Source: Elusimicrobium minutum
GTDB lineage: Bacteria; Elusimicrobiota; Elusimicrobia; Elusimicrobiales; UBA9959
Assembly (NCBI GenBank): GCA_020723765.1
Contig: DYIF01000001.1
Span: 155,918 to 219,917 of the forward strand
Direction of reading: 5' to 3'
Length of the DNA: 64,000 nt
The notes beneath the pieces were generated by a model. The model was not told where the DNA came from. It ran no database searches and was given only the letters and a program-made list of their open reading frames with translations. Positions within the stretch are counted from its first letter, which is position 1. Each line of letters starts with the position of its first letter. Shown here in pieces: positions 23,932-32,185 of the stretch. Made by a program: the position numbers and the translations under genes.

Positions 23932-25164
23932 ATGAGATTTTTATTTTCTTTTTTTTTATTTATGATAGTTTCTCTTAATATTTATCCGGCCGAAAACCAG
24001 AACACGCTTAACTTTGAAAAGGCGAAACAAATATTAATAAACGAAAACAAAGAACTTAAAGCCATAAGATATCAAATAGAAAAAGCGAAATTAGAAAAAC
24101 AAAATTCTTATAAAAAATCATACCCCGATATAAAAGGCGTTTTTTCTTATTCCAGAACCGGAACTCAATTATCATCATCAAATTTATATTCTTTGGGCGC
24201 AAATTTGACTATGCCGATAATAAACTATGAAATAAATTATTTGAAAACATATTCCGATATAGAGATATCCAAAATAGAAGCGGAGTATAAAACCAAATTA
24301 TCTCAACTGCTATATGAACTCAGAGTTTTGTTGGCAAACATAACAGAATACAAAGAACTATATAATATATCGATTTCAATAGCCGAAAAAAGAAAAAAGA
24401 ATTACGATATAATAAAAATGAAATACAATTCTGGACTGGAAAGCAGATCGGCTTTGCTTGAGACCGAAACCGCCCTAAAGTTAGCTTTATGGGAAATGGA
24501 TAACTATAAAAACAAAATATCAATATATGAAAAAAAACTAAATCTATTGTTAAATAGGCCAATAGACAATAAAATAGAAGAAATAGAAATTGCTCTGCCG
24601 GATTCTGAACTTAATTTAAACTTAAATGAGATTGTAAATCTACATCCTGAAGTTTTAAAAACCAGACTATGGATAAGCCAGCAAAAGGCTTTGATAAAAT
24701 TAAAAACAAACGAAAGGCTTCCACAACTTAATTTTTCTTCCAGCATATCCAAATCTGGCGCAGATATAAAGCTACAGAACAAAAGCTGGGACATATCCGC
24801 ATCTCTTTCGGTACCGATATTTTCAAGCGGAAAAATATCTTTAGAGGAAACTATAGAAAAGAAAAATCTTTCTAAATTAGAAGAAGATTTAAATACACTG
24901 ATAGAAACCATTTATGTAAATTCCTACGAAAAATTAATAGATTTCAACCAATCCCTATCATATTATGAAATCGCTAAATCTTCTTTAGAATCGGCTAAAA
25001 CCAGGGCATGGCTTGTAGAAACACAATACTTAAACGGGCAAAGCTCTTATTTTGAGTGGAAAACCGAACAGGACAGGGTTATAAATGAAGAAAAAAATCT
25101 TATAATATCAAAAAGTGGAATAATTATAAAATATGCTGATTTTTTAAGATCTATCGGAGAATAA
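23932..25164 (+). CDS. TolC-family outer membrane efflux protein
   Basis: 410 residues with a signal peptide (RFLFSFFLFMIVSLNIYPA). Two OEP-type halves: the first begins FEKAKQILINENKELKAIRYQIEKAKLEKQ and contains YPDIKGVFSYS; the second begins LNEIVNLHPEVLKTRLWISQQKALIKLKTNERLPQLNFSSS. These are the usual entry points of the barrel strands and long coiled coils of TolC channels. It is the first gene of the exporter operon, one base before the membrane-fusion gene. It would form the outer-membrane exit for the MacB-type transporter. Confidence 0.9.
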   Translation: MRFLFSFFLFMIVSLNIYPAENQNTLNFEKAKQILINENKELKAIRYQIEKAKLEKQNSYKKSYPDIKGVFSYSRTGTQLSSSNLYSLGANLTMPIINYEINYLKTYSDIEISKIEAEYKTKLSQLLYELRVLLANITEYKELYNISISIAEKRKKNYDIIKMKYNSGLESRSALLETETALKLALWEMDNYKNKISIYEKKLNLLLNRPIDNKIEEIEIALPDSELNLNLNEIVNLHPEVLKTRLWISQQKALIKLKTNERLPQLNFSSSISKSGADIKLQNKSWDISASLSVPIFSSGKISLEETIEKKNLSKLEEDLNTLIETIYVNSYEKLIDFNQSLSYYEIAKSSLESAKTRAWLVETQYLNGQSSYFEWKTEQDRVINEEKNLIISKSGIIIKYADFLRSIGE

Positions 25165-25165
25165 A

Positions 25166-26110
25166 ATGAGAAAAATATTTAAATCAAAAAAGATTGTTAT
25201 AATTTTAACAATATTTTTTTTAATATCTATAATATACGCTCACTCAAGAATAAAAAACAAAAAACAATTAAATAATATTTTAAAGACAATGCAAGAATTT
25301 ACCATAAAAAAATCAAATCTCACTATAAAGACGCAGGTTAACGCAATAGTAGAATCGGATAATAGGGTAGGAGTAATGCCTACGGTAAACGGGAGATTAG
25401 AAGAACTATACGTAAAAGAGGGAGACAAGGTTGAATGCGGGCAAATATTAGCAAAAGTCAGTTCAAGCGAAAGAACCGCTCTTTTAGATTCCATTAAAAC
25501 CTCCTCATATACGGAATATGAAAGAAAGATAATAGAAGAATCTTATAAATTGACGCCGGTGGTATCCCCAATAAATGGAACCGTAATAAAAATATACGGA
25601 GAGGTCGGGCAGTCGGTATCGGTTTCAAAAGAAATACTTGTAATATCTCATAAGCTTATAATAAAAGCATTTGTAGATGAAATAGATATAGGTAAGATAA
25701 AAGAAGGACAGGACGTAGAGTATTATCTGGACTCTTTTCCCGAGTTAATATTAAAAGGAAAAGTGGCTTCCATATCCCTCGACTCTGTCGAAAAAAACGG
25801 CGTAAATGTATACGAAGTCAAAATAATACCGATTGACAAAAAAGAGATATTACGCTCGGGAATGAACGCTAACGTAAATATATTAACCGGGTTTAAAAAA
25901 AACGCAATAACAATACCAAAAAAAGCAATTACATATATATCAGCAAATCCTTATGTGAAAATAAAAGAAAATGATAAATTAAAAGACATTCAAATAACCT
26001 TGGGAGATTCCGACGAAAATATGATAGAAGTGAAATCGGGATTAGAAGAAAATATGAAAATATATTATTCAACTCACGTAAAAGAAGAATCATTTCGTTT
26101 TATAAACTGA
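25166..26110 (+). CDS. HlyD/MacA-type periplasmic membrane fusion protein
   Basis: 314 residues: N-terminal membrane anchor (about 9-27), a split lipoyl-like domain (GRLEELYVKEGDKVECGQILAKV about 75-97, and PVVSPINGTVIKIYGEVGQSV about 130-150), then beta-barrel and membrane-proximal parts. Only about 30 residues separate the lipoyl halves, so the alpha-hairpin that normally reaches TolC is very short. Its start lies one base after the TolC-like stop, with GGAG upstream overlapping the previous gene, and it ends one base before the MacB-type gene. It links inner-membrane ABC pump and outer channel. Confidence 0.9.
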   Translation: MRKIFKSKKIVIILTIFFLISIIYAHSRIKNKKQLNNILKTMQEFTIKKSNLTIKTQVNAIVESDNRVGVMPTVNGRLEELYVKEGDKVECGQILAKVSSSERTALLDSIKTSSYTEYERKIIEESYKLTPVVSPINGTVIKIYGEVGQSVSVSKEILVISHKLIIKAFVDEIDIGKIKEGQDVEYYLDSFPELILKGKVASISLDSVEKNGVNVYEVKIIPIDKKEILRSGMNANVNILTGFKKNAITIPKKAITYISANPYVKIKENDKLKDIQITLGDSDENMIEVKSGLEENMKIYYSTHVKEESFRFIN

Positions 26111-26111
26111 A

Positions 26112-28070
26112 ATGAAGAGATTAATAAATATAAAAAATGCGTCCAAGATATACTCTAACGGAAGGTTTTATGTTAAAGCATTAGATAATGTAAACTTAAC
26201 AATAGATCAAGGAGAATTCATATCTATAGTAGGACCTTCCGGATCAGGGAAATCCACATTACTTCATATAATAGGATTTTTAGATAGGTTAGACGAAGGG
26301 GAATATTATTTCTCCGGAGAAAACGTATCTAATTTCACGGATATAAAATTAAGTTTTTTAAGATCGAAAACAGTTGGATTTGTTTTTCAATCTTTTCATC
26401 TTTTAAAAAATACCACCGCATTAGACAACGTCATGCTGGCAATGAGCTACGGTGGAAACCAAAAAGACAAGAACAAAGCTTTAAAAAGTCTCGAAATGGT
26501 GGGACTTTTGGATAGAATAACCCATAAACCGAACGAACTATCCGGTGGGCAATTACAAAGAGTCGCCATAGCAAGAGCTCTTGTCAAAGATCCTATATTA
26601 ATACTCGCCGATGAACCAACCGGAAATCTCGATTCAAAATCAAGAGCTGAAGTCATGCAAATATTTAGGGAGTTAAATAAACTCGGTTTTACCATAATTA
26701 TAGTTACACACGATGAGGATATAGCGAGAGAAACCGACAGAATAATTAGAATGAAGGACGGAAAAATAACAAATCAGGAGATTATTAAAACCTCGAAAGA
26801 ACCCTCAATAACAACAGGAAACAAAATAGTATACGAAAAATCTTATTTTTCCTTTTTTGAATTAAAAGAGCAGATATCTTCAGCTCTTAAATCAATATTT
26901 ACAAACAAACTTAGAAGCTTGCTTACCATACTCGGGATATTTATAGGGGTTTCTTCCATAATATCTTTAATGACCGTAAGCGATGGATTAATGAAAATGA
27001 TACTTTCCTCAACCACCTCGGAAGATAGTAAAAAATTATGGGTTTCTACAAAATATCATCACATCAAAAAACCAAAAAAACTTACGATAAAAGAAGTTGA
27101 AGCGATAAAGACAATGGTACCTCTTGCCGAGAAAGTAAATCCTTCCATATACAGAAAAGTTAAAACTTCTTATATGGATAGAAAAATAGAAGCATACATT
27201 CATACTCCTTCAGGAGAAACCATAGAAAAACAAAGCCAACAGGATTTTAAGTTTAACGGCTTAAAAGTATACGGCAGGGTATATACTCCAGAAGAAGAAA
27301 CACAAATGGAAAAGGTGGCGGTGTTAAACAAAACAGCCGCGAGCAAGTTATTTAAAAATGATAATCCGATTAACTCTCAAATTAAGATAAACGAAATTAC
27401 TTTTAAGGTTATAGGTGTAGTAGAAGATAGAGAAATAGAGTCGCTATTTGGAACCAGCCCTCAAATATATATACCCATCAATACAGCCATGAAAAGATTA
27501 ATAGGTGAAAAATATATAGATTCTATAGAAATCATAGCACCGTCTCCACCCCAGGCCCAAATAGCAAGAGAACAAACCGTAACTGCCTTGAGAAAATTAC
27601 ATAATAAAAAAGATTATGAAGACGATGATTTTGAAGTAAATACTTTCGATGTCCAGATAAATGAATTTAAAAATATAATGTCGAAAATATCTTTGGGTGT
27701 ATATATAGTTGCGGGGATATCTCTCCTTGTCGGCGGCATAGGAATAATGAATATAATGTTTGTAAGTGTAACCGAAAGAACAAAAGAAATAGGAATAAGG
27801 AAAGCTTTAGGAGCAAAAAAAAGCGACATATTGATACAGTTTTTAATAGAATCATCCATACTTTGTTTAATAGGCGGAACTATGGGAATATTCGCAGGAT
27901 ATTTTATATCATGGATAGCGCATTTTATAATAAAAATAAAGCCTTCAATAAATATTGGAACTATATTTTTCGCTTTTGGATTTTCAACGCTAATAGGAAT
28001 AATTTTTGGAATATGGCCAGCATCTAAAGCGGCGAAATTAAACCCCATAGACGCTTTAAGATATGAATAG
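26112..28070 (+). CDS. MacB-type ABC transporter, ATPase fused to FtsX-like permease
   Basis: 652 residues. ATPase domain (1-about 230): Walker A GPSGSGKST, Q loop FVFQSFHLL, signature LSGGQLQR, Walker B LILADEPTGNLDS, His of THDED, all intact. Then an FtsX-type permease: first helix LRSLLTILGIFIGVSSIISLM (about 270-290), periplasmic MacB core domain (about 300-515) and three helices near the C-terminus (VYIVAGISLLVGGIGIMNIM; LIESSILCLIGG; FFAFGFSTLIGIIFG). This is the mechanotransmission exporter architecture; substrates in the family include peptides, lipoproteins and macrolides, and none can be chosen from sequence. Last gene of the exporter operon. Confidence 0.92.
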   Translation: MKRLINIKNASKIYSNGRFYVKALDNVNLTIDQGEFISIVGPSGSGKSTLLHIIGFLDRLDEGEYYFSGENVSNFTDIKLSFLRSKTVGFVFQSFHLLKNTTALDNVMLAMSYGGNQKDKNKALKSLEMVGLLDRITHKPNELSGGQLQRVAIARALVKDPILILADEPTGNLDSKSRAEVMQIFRELNKLGFTIIIVTHDEDIARETDRIIRMKDGKITNQEIIKTSKEPSITTGNKIVYEKSYFSFFELKEQISSALKSIFTNKLRSLLTILGIFIGVSSIISLMTVSDGLMKMILSSTTSEDSKKLWVSTKYHHIKKPKKLTIKEVEAIKTMVPLAEKVNPSIYRKVKTSYMDRKIEAYIHTPSGETIEKQSQQDFKFNGLKVYGRVYTPEEETQMEKVAVLNKTAASKLFKNDNPINSQIKINEITFKVIGVVEDREIESLFGTSPQIYIPINTAMKRLIGEKYIDSIEIIAPSPPQAQIAREQTVTALRKLHNKKDYEDDDFEVNTFDVQINEFKNIMSKISLGVYIVAGISLLVGGIGIMNIMFVSVTERTKEIGIRKALGAKKSDILIQFLIESSILCLIGGTMGIFAGYFISWIAHFIIKIKPSINIGTIFFAFGFSTLIGIIFGIWPASKAAKLNPIDALRYE

Positions 28071-28373
28071 CTCAAAGCCAAAAGTCTCAAGAAGTTCAAT
28101 GTCTAATAACAGAGAATAGAGAGGAGAGATTAGAGACTATAAGTTATATGTTTGAAGTTTAAAGTTGCACGAAAGGAATAAAAAGTCGTAAGTTTAAAGC
28201 TTAATGTTCAATGTTTTATGTTTAAAGTTGTAAGTTTTAAGTTAATTCAAATACCCAATAAAACAATACAATTTTCTATACATCCATACATCTACACATC
28301 TATACATCTAATTGTCTAATCGTCCACGCCTCCATACATCTATGCATCTATACAACTTTATTAGAGAAGGGTT
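28071..28373. other. Gene-free spacer with quasi-repetitive AT-rich DNA
   Basis: About 300 bp between convergent macB and the methionine synthase reactivation gene. No frame of plausible length or start is seen. The first two thirds are built from variants of AAGTTTAA/AATGTTTA words; the last third is an 8-bp-period array. I see no GC-rich terminator hairpin, although both flanking operons end here. Confidence 0.8.
28270..28357. repeat. Tandem array of 8-bp units, consensus ATACATCT
   Basis: Eleven consecutive octamers fit without a gap; ATACATCT occurs three times exactly and the others keep most positions (for example ACACATCT, ATACATCC, ATGCATCT, AATTGTCT). Read on the other strand the unit is AGATGTAT. 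The flanking AAGTTTAA-type words before 28270 have a similar period. Confidence 0.85.
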
Positions 28374-29123
28374 TTAATAGTCTGATTTGGGGTTATGTAA
28401 AATTATGGACTGAACGGAAGATTCGGGCTCTATCATAAAACTTTCGGTTATGGACGAGCCAATCTCTTTTGCGTTTAACAAATCGTATATTTTTTTGTTT
28501 GCGGATATATCTATCGAAGGATATCCCGGCGAAAATCTTTTGCCAGACCCGTTAGAAAAAACAGAGTTTAAATTTAAACTATTATCGATACCGAAATCCA
28601 CATTAACCTGTTTATGAAGTATTTCGCAAAAAGCCTCCGCGCTCATTACGGCTATGGAGTTTATTATGTATAATTTTGAAAAGTCTTTATTGGAAAGAAG
28701 ATTTTCAAATACCCCTTCGTTTAAAAAAACGCTTACAGAACTAAAGCCCACGTAATCCTCTTCTCCTATAAAATCCGCGAGACAAATCCCTTTAGAATTT
28801 TGTTTTGTTTCTATTCGTTCAATCTCGTTTCCTTCATCGTCTTTTATTATTATAAAATTTGAGAAAGAAGAGGCTTTAAAAACTTTGGAAACGCCTTTCG
28901 GTATTATCGATTTTTTTTCTATTATCTCTTTTTTTATCTCCGATATCTGGTTTTCAAGTTTTACAAGTTTATCTTTTTGAGATTTTTTTAGATTGAAAAA
29001 ACGGAAATAAAGCATATCGTAATTGATGGCTTCAAATATTTTTTCAATATCGTAATCCTCGAATTTCCTTCTTGTTAAATTCGGATTTTTTAATTTATAA
29101 TCGGGTTTTAGATTTTTTTCCAT
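28374..29123 (-). CDS. Stand-alone methionine synthase reactivation (AdoMet-binding) domain protein
   Basis: 249 residues. The C-terminal motif RFSPGYPSIDI followed by IGSSITESFMIEPESSV is the AdoMet-binding signature of the MetH activation domain, which reductively methylates inactive cob(II)alamin. In standard MetH this is the last domain of a single chain of about 1,200 residues. Here it is a separate protein whose start overlaps the end of the catalytic gene by 16 bp, so both are translated together. A Lys/Glu-rich coiled-coil-like stretch (about 45-75) may hold the two polypeptides together. The electron donor is not in the window. Confidence 0.9.
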   Translation of the reverse strand: MEKNLKPDYKLKNPNLTRRKFEDYDIEKIFEAINYDMLYFRFFNLKKSQKDKLVKLENQISEIKKEIIEKKSIIPKGVSKVFKASSFSNFIIIKDDEGNEIERIETKQNSKGICLADFIGEEDYVGFSSVSVFLNEGVFENLLSNKDFSKLYIINSIAVMSAEAFCEILHKQVNVDFGIDNSLNLNSVFSNGSGKRFSPGYPSIDISANKKIYDLLNAKEIGSSITESFMIEPESSVQSIILHNPKSDY

Positions 29124-31543
29124 TCGCAGGCTACCTTTACTCCGTCGATCGCATCTTTAGAATAAAAAGAATTTTCGTAAATCGGCTTTATTTTGGTTAA
29201 AACGAATCTTTCGGATAGTGCCGCTCCGCCTAAAAGCAAAGGAACGGCTATATTATTTTCTTTTAATTTTAAAGCGGTTTCTATCATATACTCGCAAGAT
29301 CTGGCCAAAAGCCCGGAAAGACCTATAAAATCCGGCTTTTCTTTCAATACGCTTTCGACTATTATTTCGGGCTCCACCTTTGTTCCTAAGTCCACCACAT
29401 CAAATCCGTTAGACTCAAATATTATAGAAACCAGATTTTTCCCTATATCGTGAACGTCCCCTTTAACCGTAGCGAGCAAAAGTTTGCCTCTTTTAAACGA
29501 ATCTTTTTTCATATGAGGTTTTAAAAGGTCTATCGCTTTTTGAGAAACCGAAGCGCAGGACAAAACCTCGGTAACTATATACTCCCCTTTTGAAAACTTT
29601 TCTCCGACCTCGTTCATGGCGGGTATTATAAAATTGTTTATTATAAAATCGGCTGGATATTTTAAAAGCAAAGAATCGATAACGCTTTTAATTTCCCCGG
29701 CCCCTTCCACTATTATTTTTCTAAGCGATTCTTCCTCGGACAACCTTTTTTCTTGCATATTGTTTTGAGTTTTTTTGCCCGAAGTTTTCTCTACAAGTTC
29801 CTTTATAAGATCCGGCTCTCCGTTTAAAATCTTCTCCGAAATATATCTTATTTCCTTATCTATCAAGGCGTATGGGATTTTTTCCATAACGTTTAGTATC
29901 GCAAAATCCAGACCTTTTTTAATACTCATATAAAGAAAAACCGAATTTAAATATTTCCTTGTTATTTGGGGCAGACCGAAAGAAACATTGCTTAATCCTA
30001 AGATGGTTTTAAAACCTTTTTTATTTATTTCTTCTACCGCCAAAAGAGTATCGTATGCGGATTTTTTATAATCAGCCGTAGCGATAGGAAATACCAGAGG
30101 GTCAAATATTATGTTATTTAGATCCGCATCTTTATCTTTTAAAAATTTAACGGCTCTTTCAAATATTTTCATCTTTTTTTCAAACTCGAAAGGCATTTTT
30201 TTGTCTTCGTCTATAAGCCCGCAGACCAAAACGCAACCGTATTTTTTTTGAAGATAAACAGCTTTTAAAGTTTTTTCTTCTCCGTTTTCGAAATTTATGG
30301 AATTTAATATAAGCTTTGAGCCGACAATCTTTAAAGCCGTTTCGAAAGAGTCGATATTTGTGGAATCTATCATAATTGGAATTCTAACATTAGAAGCGAC
30401 CAAAGGAAGAAATTTTAAAATATCATTTTTTTCGTCTCTTTCGGGATTTATAAAAGATATATCGAGCAAATGCGCACCTTTTTGAACCTGTTCTTTGGCT
30501 AAGCTTATTATACCGTCGGTATCGGAGTTTGAAACCATATCTCTAAATTTTTTGCTGCCTAAAGCATTTAACCTCTCTGCGGCTAAAAACGGTTTTTCTA
30601 TATCATCTTCAAATATTGAGATTTTATGCGCTATTGAAAACTTTTTTTCTTTTTTTATATCTCTCGGTTTTATGTTTTTAAGCGACTCGGAGATGGATTT
30701 TATATGTGACGGGCCCGTTCCGCAACAACCGCCCACTATATTAATAAATCCCTTATTAGCGTAATCGGTTAAGGTTTGGGAAAACGATTCGGGAGACAAA
30801 TCGTAACCGCCTTTTTCATCGGGAAAACCCGCGTTTGGCATTATCAATGTGGGAAAATGAGAGATATCCGAAAGAGTTTTTATAAAAATCTCCATATCCT
30901 TTGGACCTACGGAACAGTTTATTCCTAAAGCCAACAAATCGAAATCGGATAAGTTTGAACAAACGGATTTAATATCGTGCCCGCTTAACATAAAACCGTT
31001 TGAATTTAGTGTTACCGATGCTATAATCGGAAGTTTTTTAGGTCCGAATATTTCATACGCCGCGCAAAGACCGGCTTTTAAATTAATCATATCGTGAGCC
31101 GTTTCAAATATCGCAAAATCCACTCCGTAATTAAAAAGTATTTCCAACTGTTTTATGTAAGCGGTTTTTATTTCGTCAAAATCGTATTTTGAACCCAAAG
31201 AAAGAGATACGGTTAGAGGGCCGATACTTCCGCATATATAAATTTTTTTATTTGCCTTTTTTACGGCATTTTTGGCTATTAAAACGGCTTTTTCGTTTAA
31301 TTCTTTGAAATATTCTCTTTTACCAAATTCCGTAAGAGATATTAAGTTTGAATTAAAAGTATTCGTTTCAATGACATCCGCTCCCGCTTTTATATAAGAC
31401 AAATGTATATCTTCTATTATCTCCGGTTTGGTAAGATTTAAAAAATCGTTCGGAAGGTTATCATTTTTTTTAATTCTTTTAAAAACCTCTGTCCCCATCG
31501 CTCCGTCGAAAATCAAAATACGCTGGTTTAATTTTAAATCCAT
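29108..31543 (-). CDS. metH: Cobalamin-dependent methionine synthase, catalytic modules only
   Basis: 811 residues. Domains in order: homocysteine methyltransferase (1-about 290; zinc-binding Cys in GINCSVG and GGCCGTGPSH), methyltetrahydrofolate/pterin-binding domain (about 310-560), helical B12 cap, and B12 domain (about 680-811) with the base-off motif DVHDIGKNLV whose His binds cobalt. The reactivation domain is missing and is supplied by the next gene. It makes methionine from homocysteine and methyl-THF. No ribosome-binding site precedes ATG 31543; instead TGATATAAT ends 6 nt away, so the mRNA may be leaderless. No cobalamin riboswitch is seen in the 93-bp upstream gap. Confidence 0.94.
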   Translation of the reverse strand: MDLKLNQRILIFDGAMGTEVFKRIKKNDNLPNDFLNLTKPEIIEDIHLSYIKAGADVIETNTFNSNLISLTEFGKREYFKELNEKAVLIAKNAVKKANKKIYICGSIGPLTVSLSLGSKYDFDEIKTAYIKQLEILFNYGVDFAIFETAHDMINLKAGLCAAYEIFGPKKLPIIASVTLNSNGFMLSGHDIKSVCSNLSDFDLLALGINCSVGPKDMEIFIKTLSDISHFPTLIMPNAGFPDEKGGYDLSPESFSQTLTDYANKGFINIVGGCCGTGPSHIKSISESLKNIKPRDIKKEKKFSIAHKISIFEDDIEKPFLAAERLNALGSKKFRDMVSNSDTDGIISLAKEQVQKGAHLLDISFINPERDEKNDILKFLPLVASNVRIPIMIDSTNIDSFETALKIVGSKLILNSINFENGEEKTLKAVYLQKKYGCVLVCGLIDEDKKMPFEFEKKMKIFERAVKFLKDKDADLNNIIFDPLVFPIATADYKKSAYDTLLAVEEINKKGFKTILGLSNVSFGLPQITRKYLNSVFLYMSIKKGLDFAILNVMEKIPYALIDKEIRYISEKILNGEPDLIKELVEKTSGKKTQNNMQEKRLSEEESLRKIIVEGAGEIKSVIDSLLLKYPADFIINNFIIPAMNEVGEKFSKGEYIVTEVLSCASVSQKAIDLLKPHMKKDSFKRGKLLLATVKGDVHDIGKNLVSIIFESNGFDVVDLGTKVEPEIIVESVLKEKPDFIGLSGLLARSCEYMIETALKLKENNIAVPLLLGGAALSERFVLTKIKPIYENSFYSKDAIDGVKVACEWKKI

Positions 31544-31549
31544 AATTAA

Positions 31550-31558
31550 ATTATATCA
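31550..31558 (-). promoter_or_regulatory. Extended -10 promoter of metH, probably leaderless
   Basis: Minus-strand TGATATAAT is an extended -10 with consensus TATAAT, ending 6 nt before ATG 31543. A start about 7 nt downstream falls on the A of the ATG. No ribosome site is present. Confidence 0.55.
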
Positions 31559-31636
31559 ATATAAAAAAAAATATAATCGGATTATAACGGGAATTTAAAC
31601 GCAAGTTTTATTTTTTAAAGACTGACCGTTAAAAAA

Positions 31637-32164
31637 TCAGTTTCTAATTATTTTTTCTATATCAGCTCTGTTTATCTTTTCCCATTTATTGTCGTGTTCC
31701 ACTATTACATATTCGTTGGTATCTTCGGTAATTTTACCTTTTACCACCGTTCCGTTTTTAAGATAAACGCTGTCCGTCACTTCGGTTTTTATTATTTCTT
31801 TTTTAGATTGAGTAGCCGGCCCGGCCGTAGCCGATATAAGCTTATCCGCCCAGATATTGGACATACCGGGCATTGTTATGTCCGCGGTAACCGGAGTTTC
31901 CCCTTTGGCTCCTTTTATATTAAGCTGAGTACCTACCGGGGGATTTACAAAAAGGGCCTGTCTGCCCTGAACTTTTATGACGCCATTTGATTTATCGGCT
32001 TCATAAACCAGAAGGTCCGGATCTGAACATAAATTTTTTACCGTTCTTTTAAAAACGGTATCGTAATCGTCGTCCGGATATGTCGCGGTTCTGGTTGTCA
32101 AACAGCCGGTTAATATAGGTAGAGTTAAGGCGATAAGATAAATTTTTAAAATTGAGTTTTTCAT
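31637..32164 (-). CDS. Small lipoprotein of unknown function
   Basis: 175 residues. Signal peptide with lipobox LTGC (Cys21), so it should be lipid-anchored. The mature part begins with TTRTATYPDDDYDTVFKRTVKNLC; the C-terminal part (VYLKNGTVVKGKITEDTNEYVIVEH...INRADIEKI) resembles a short SH3-like segment found in many envelope proteins. AAAGGAGG before ATG 32164. It follows the outer-membrane-like protein gene by 21 bp and is probably co-transcribed with it. I do not recognise a defined family. Confidence 0.78.
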   Translation of the reverse strand: MKNSILKIYLIALTLPILTGCLTTRTATYPDDDYDTVFKRTVKNLCSDPDLLVYEADKSNGVIKVQGRQALFVNPPVGTQLNIKGAKGETPVTADITMPGMSNIWADKLISATAGPATQSKKEIIKTEVTDSVYLKNGTVVKGKITEDTNEYVIVEHDNKWEKINRADIEKIIRN

Positions 32165-32185
32165 AACATCCTCCTTTAATTACAA

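Noticed and set aside
26112-28070. Macrolide resistance function for the MacB-type protein
   Set aside because: MacB-type pumps export many substrates; nothing in the sequence points to macrolides.
27614-28099. 161-codon minus-strand frame opposite the macB 3' end
   Set aside because: It is antisense to conserved FtsX-type helices, and its hydrophobicity is a by-product of those codons.
28270-28357. CRISPR array
   Set aside because: Units are only 8 bp with no spacers between conserved repeats, and there are no cas genes.
31572-31586. TATAATCGGATTATA palindrome upstream of metH as an operator
   Set aside because: Perfect but short and very AT-rich; likely to arise by chance near AT-rich promoters.
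31544-31636. Cobalamin or S-adenosylmethionine riboswitch before metH
   Set aside because: The gap is 93 bp, lacks B12-box or SAM-I motifs, and the promoter sits directly on the start codon.
31621-31641. ACTGA/TCAGT hairpin as terminator after the small lipoprotein gene
   Set aside because: Only 5 bp of stem, overlaps the stop codon, and the loop itself is the A/T run.
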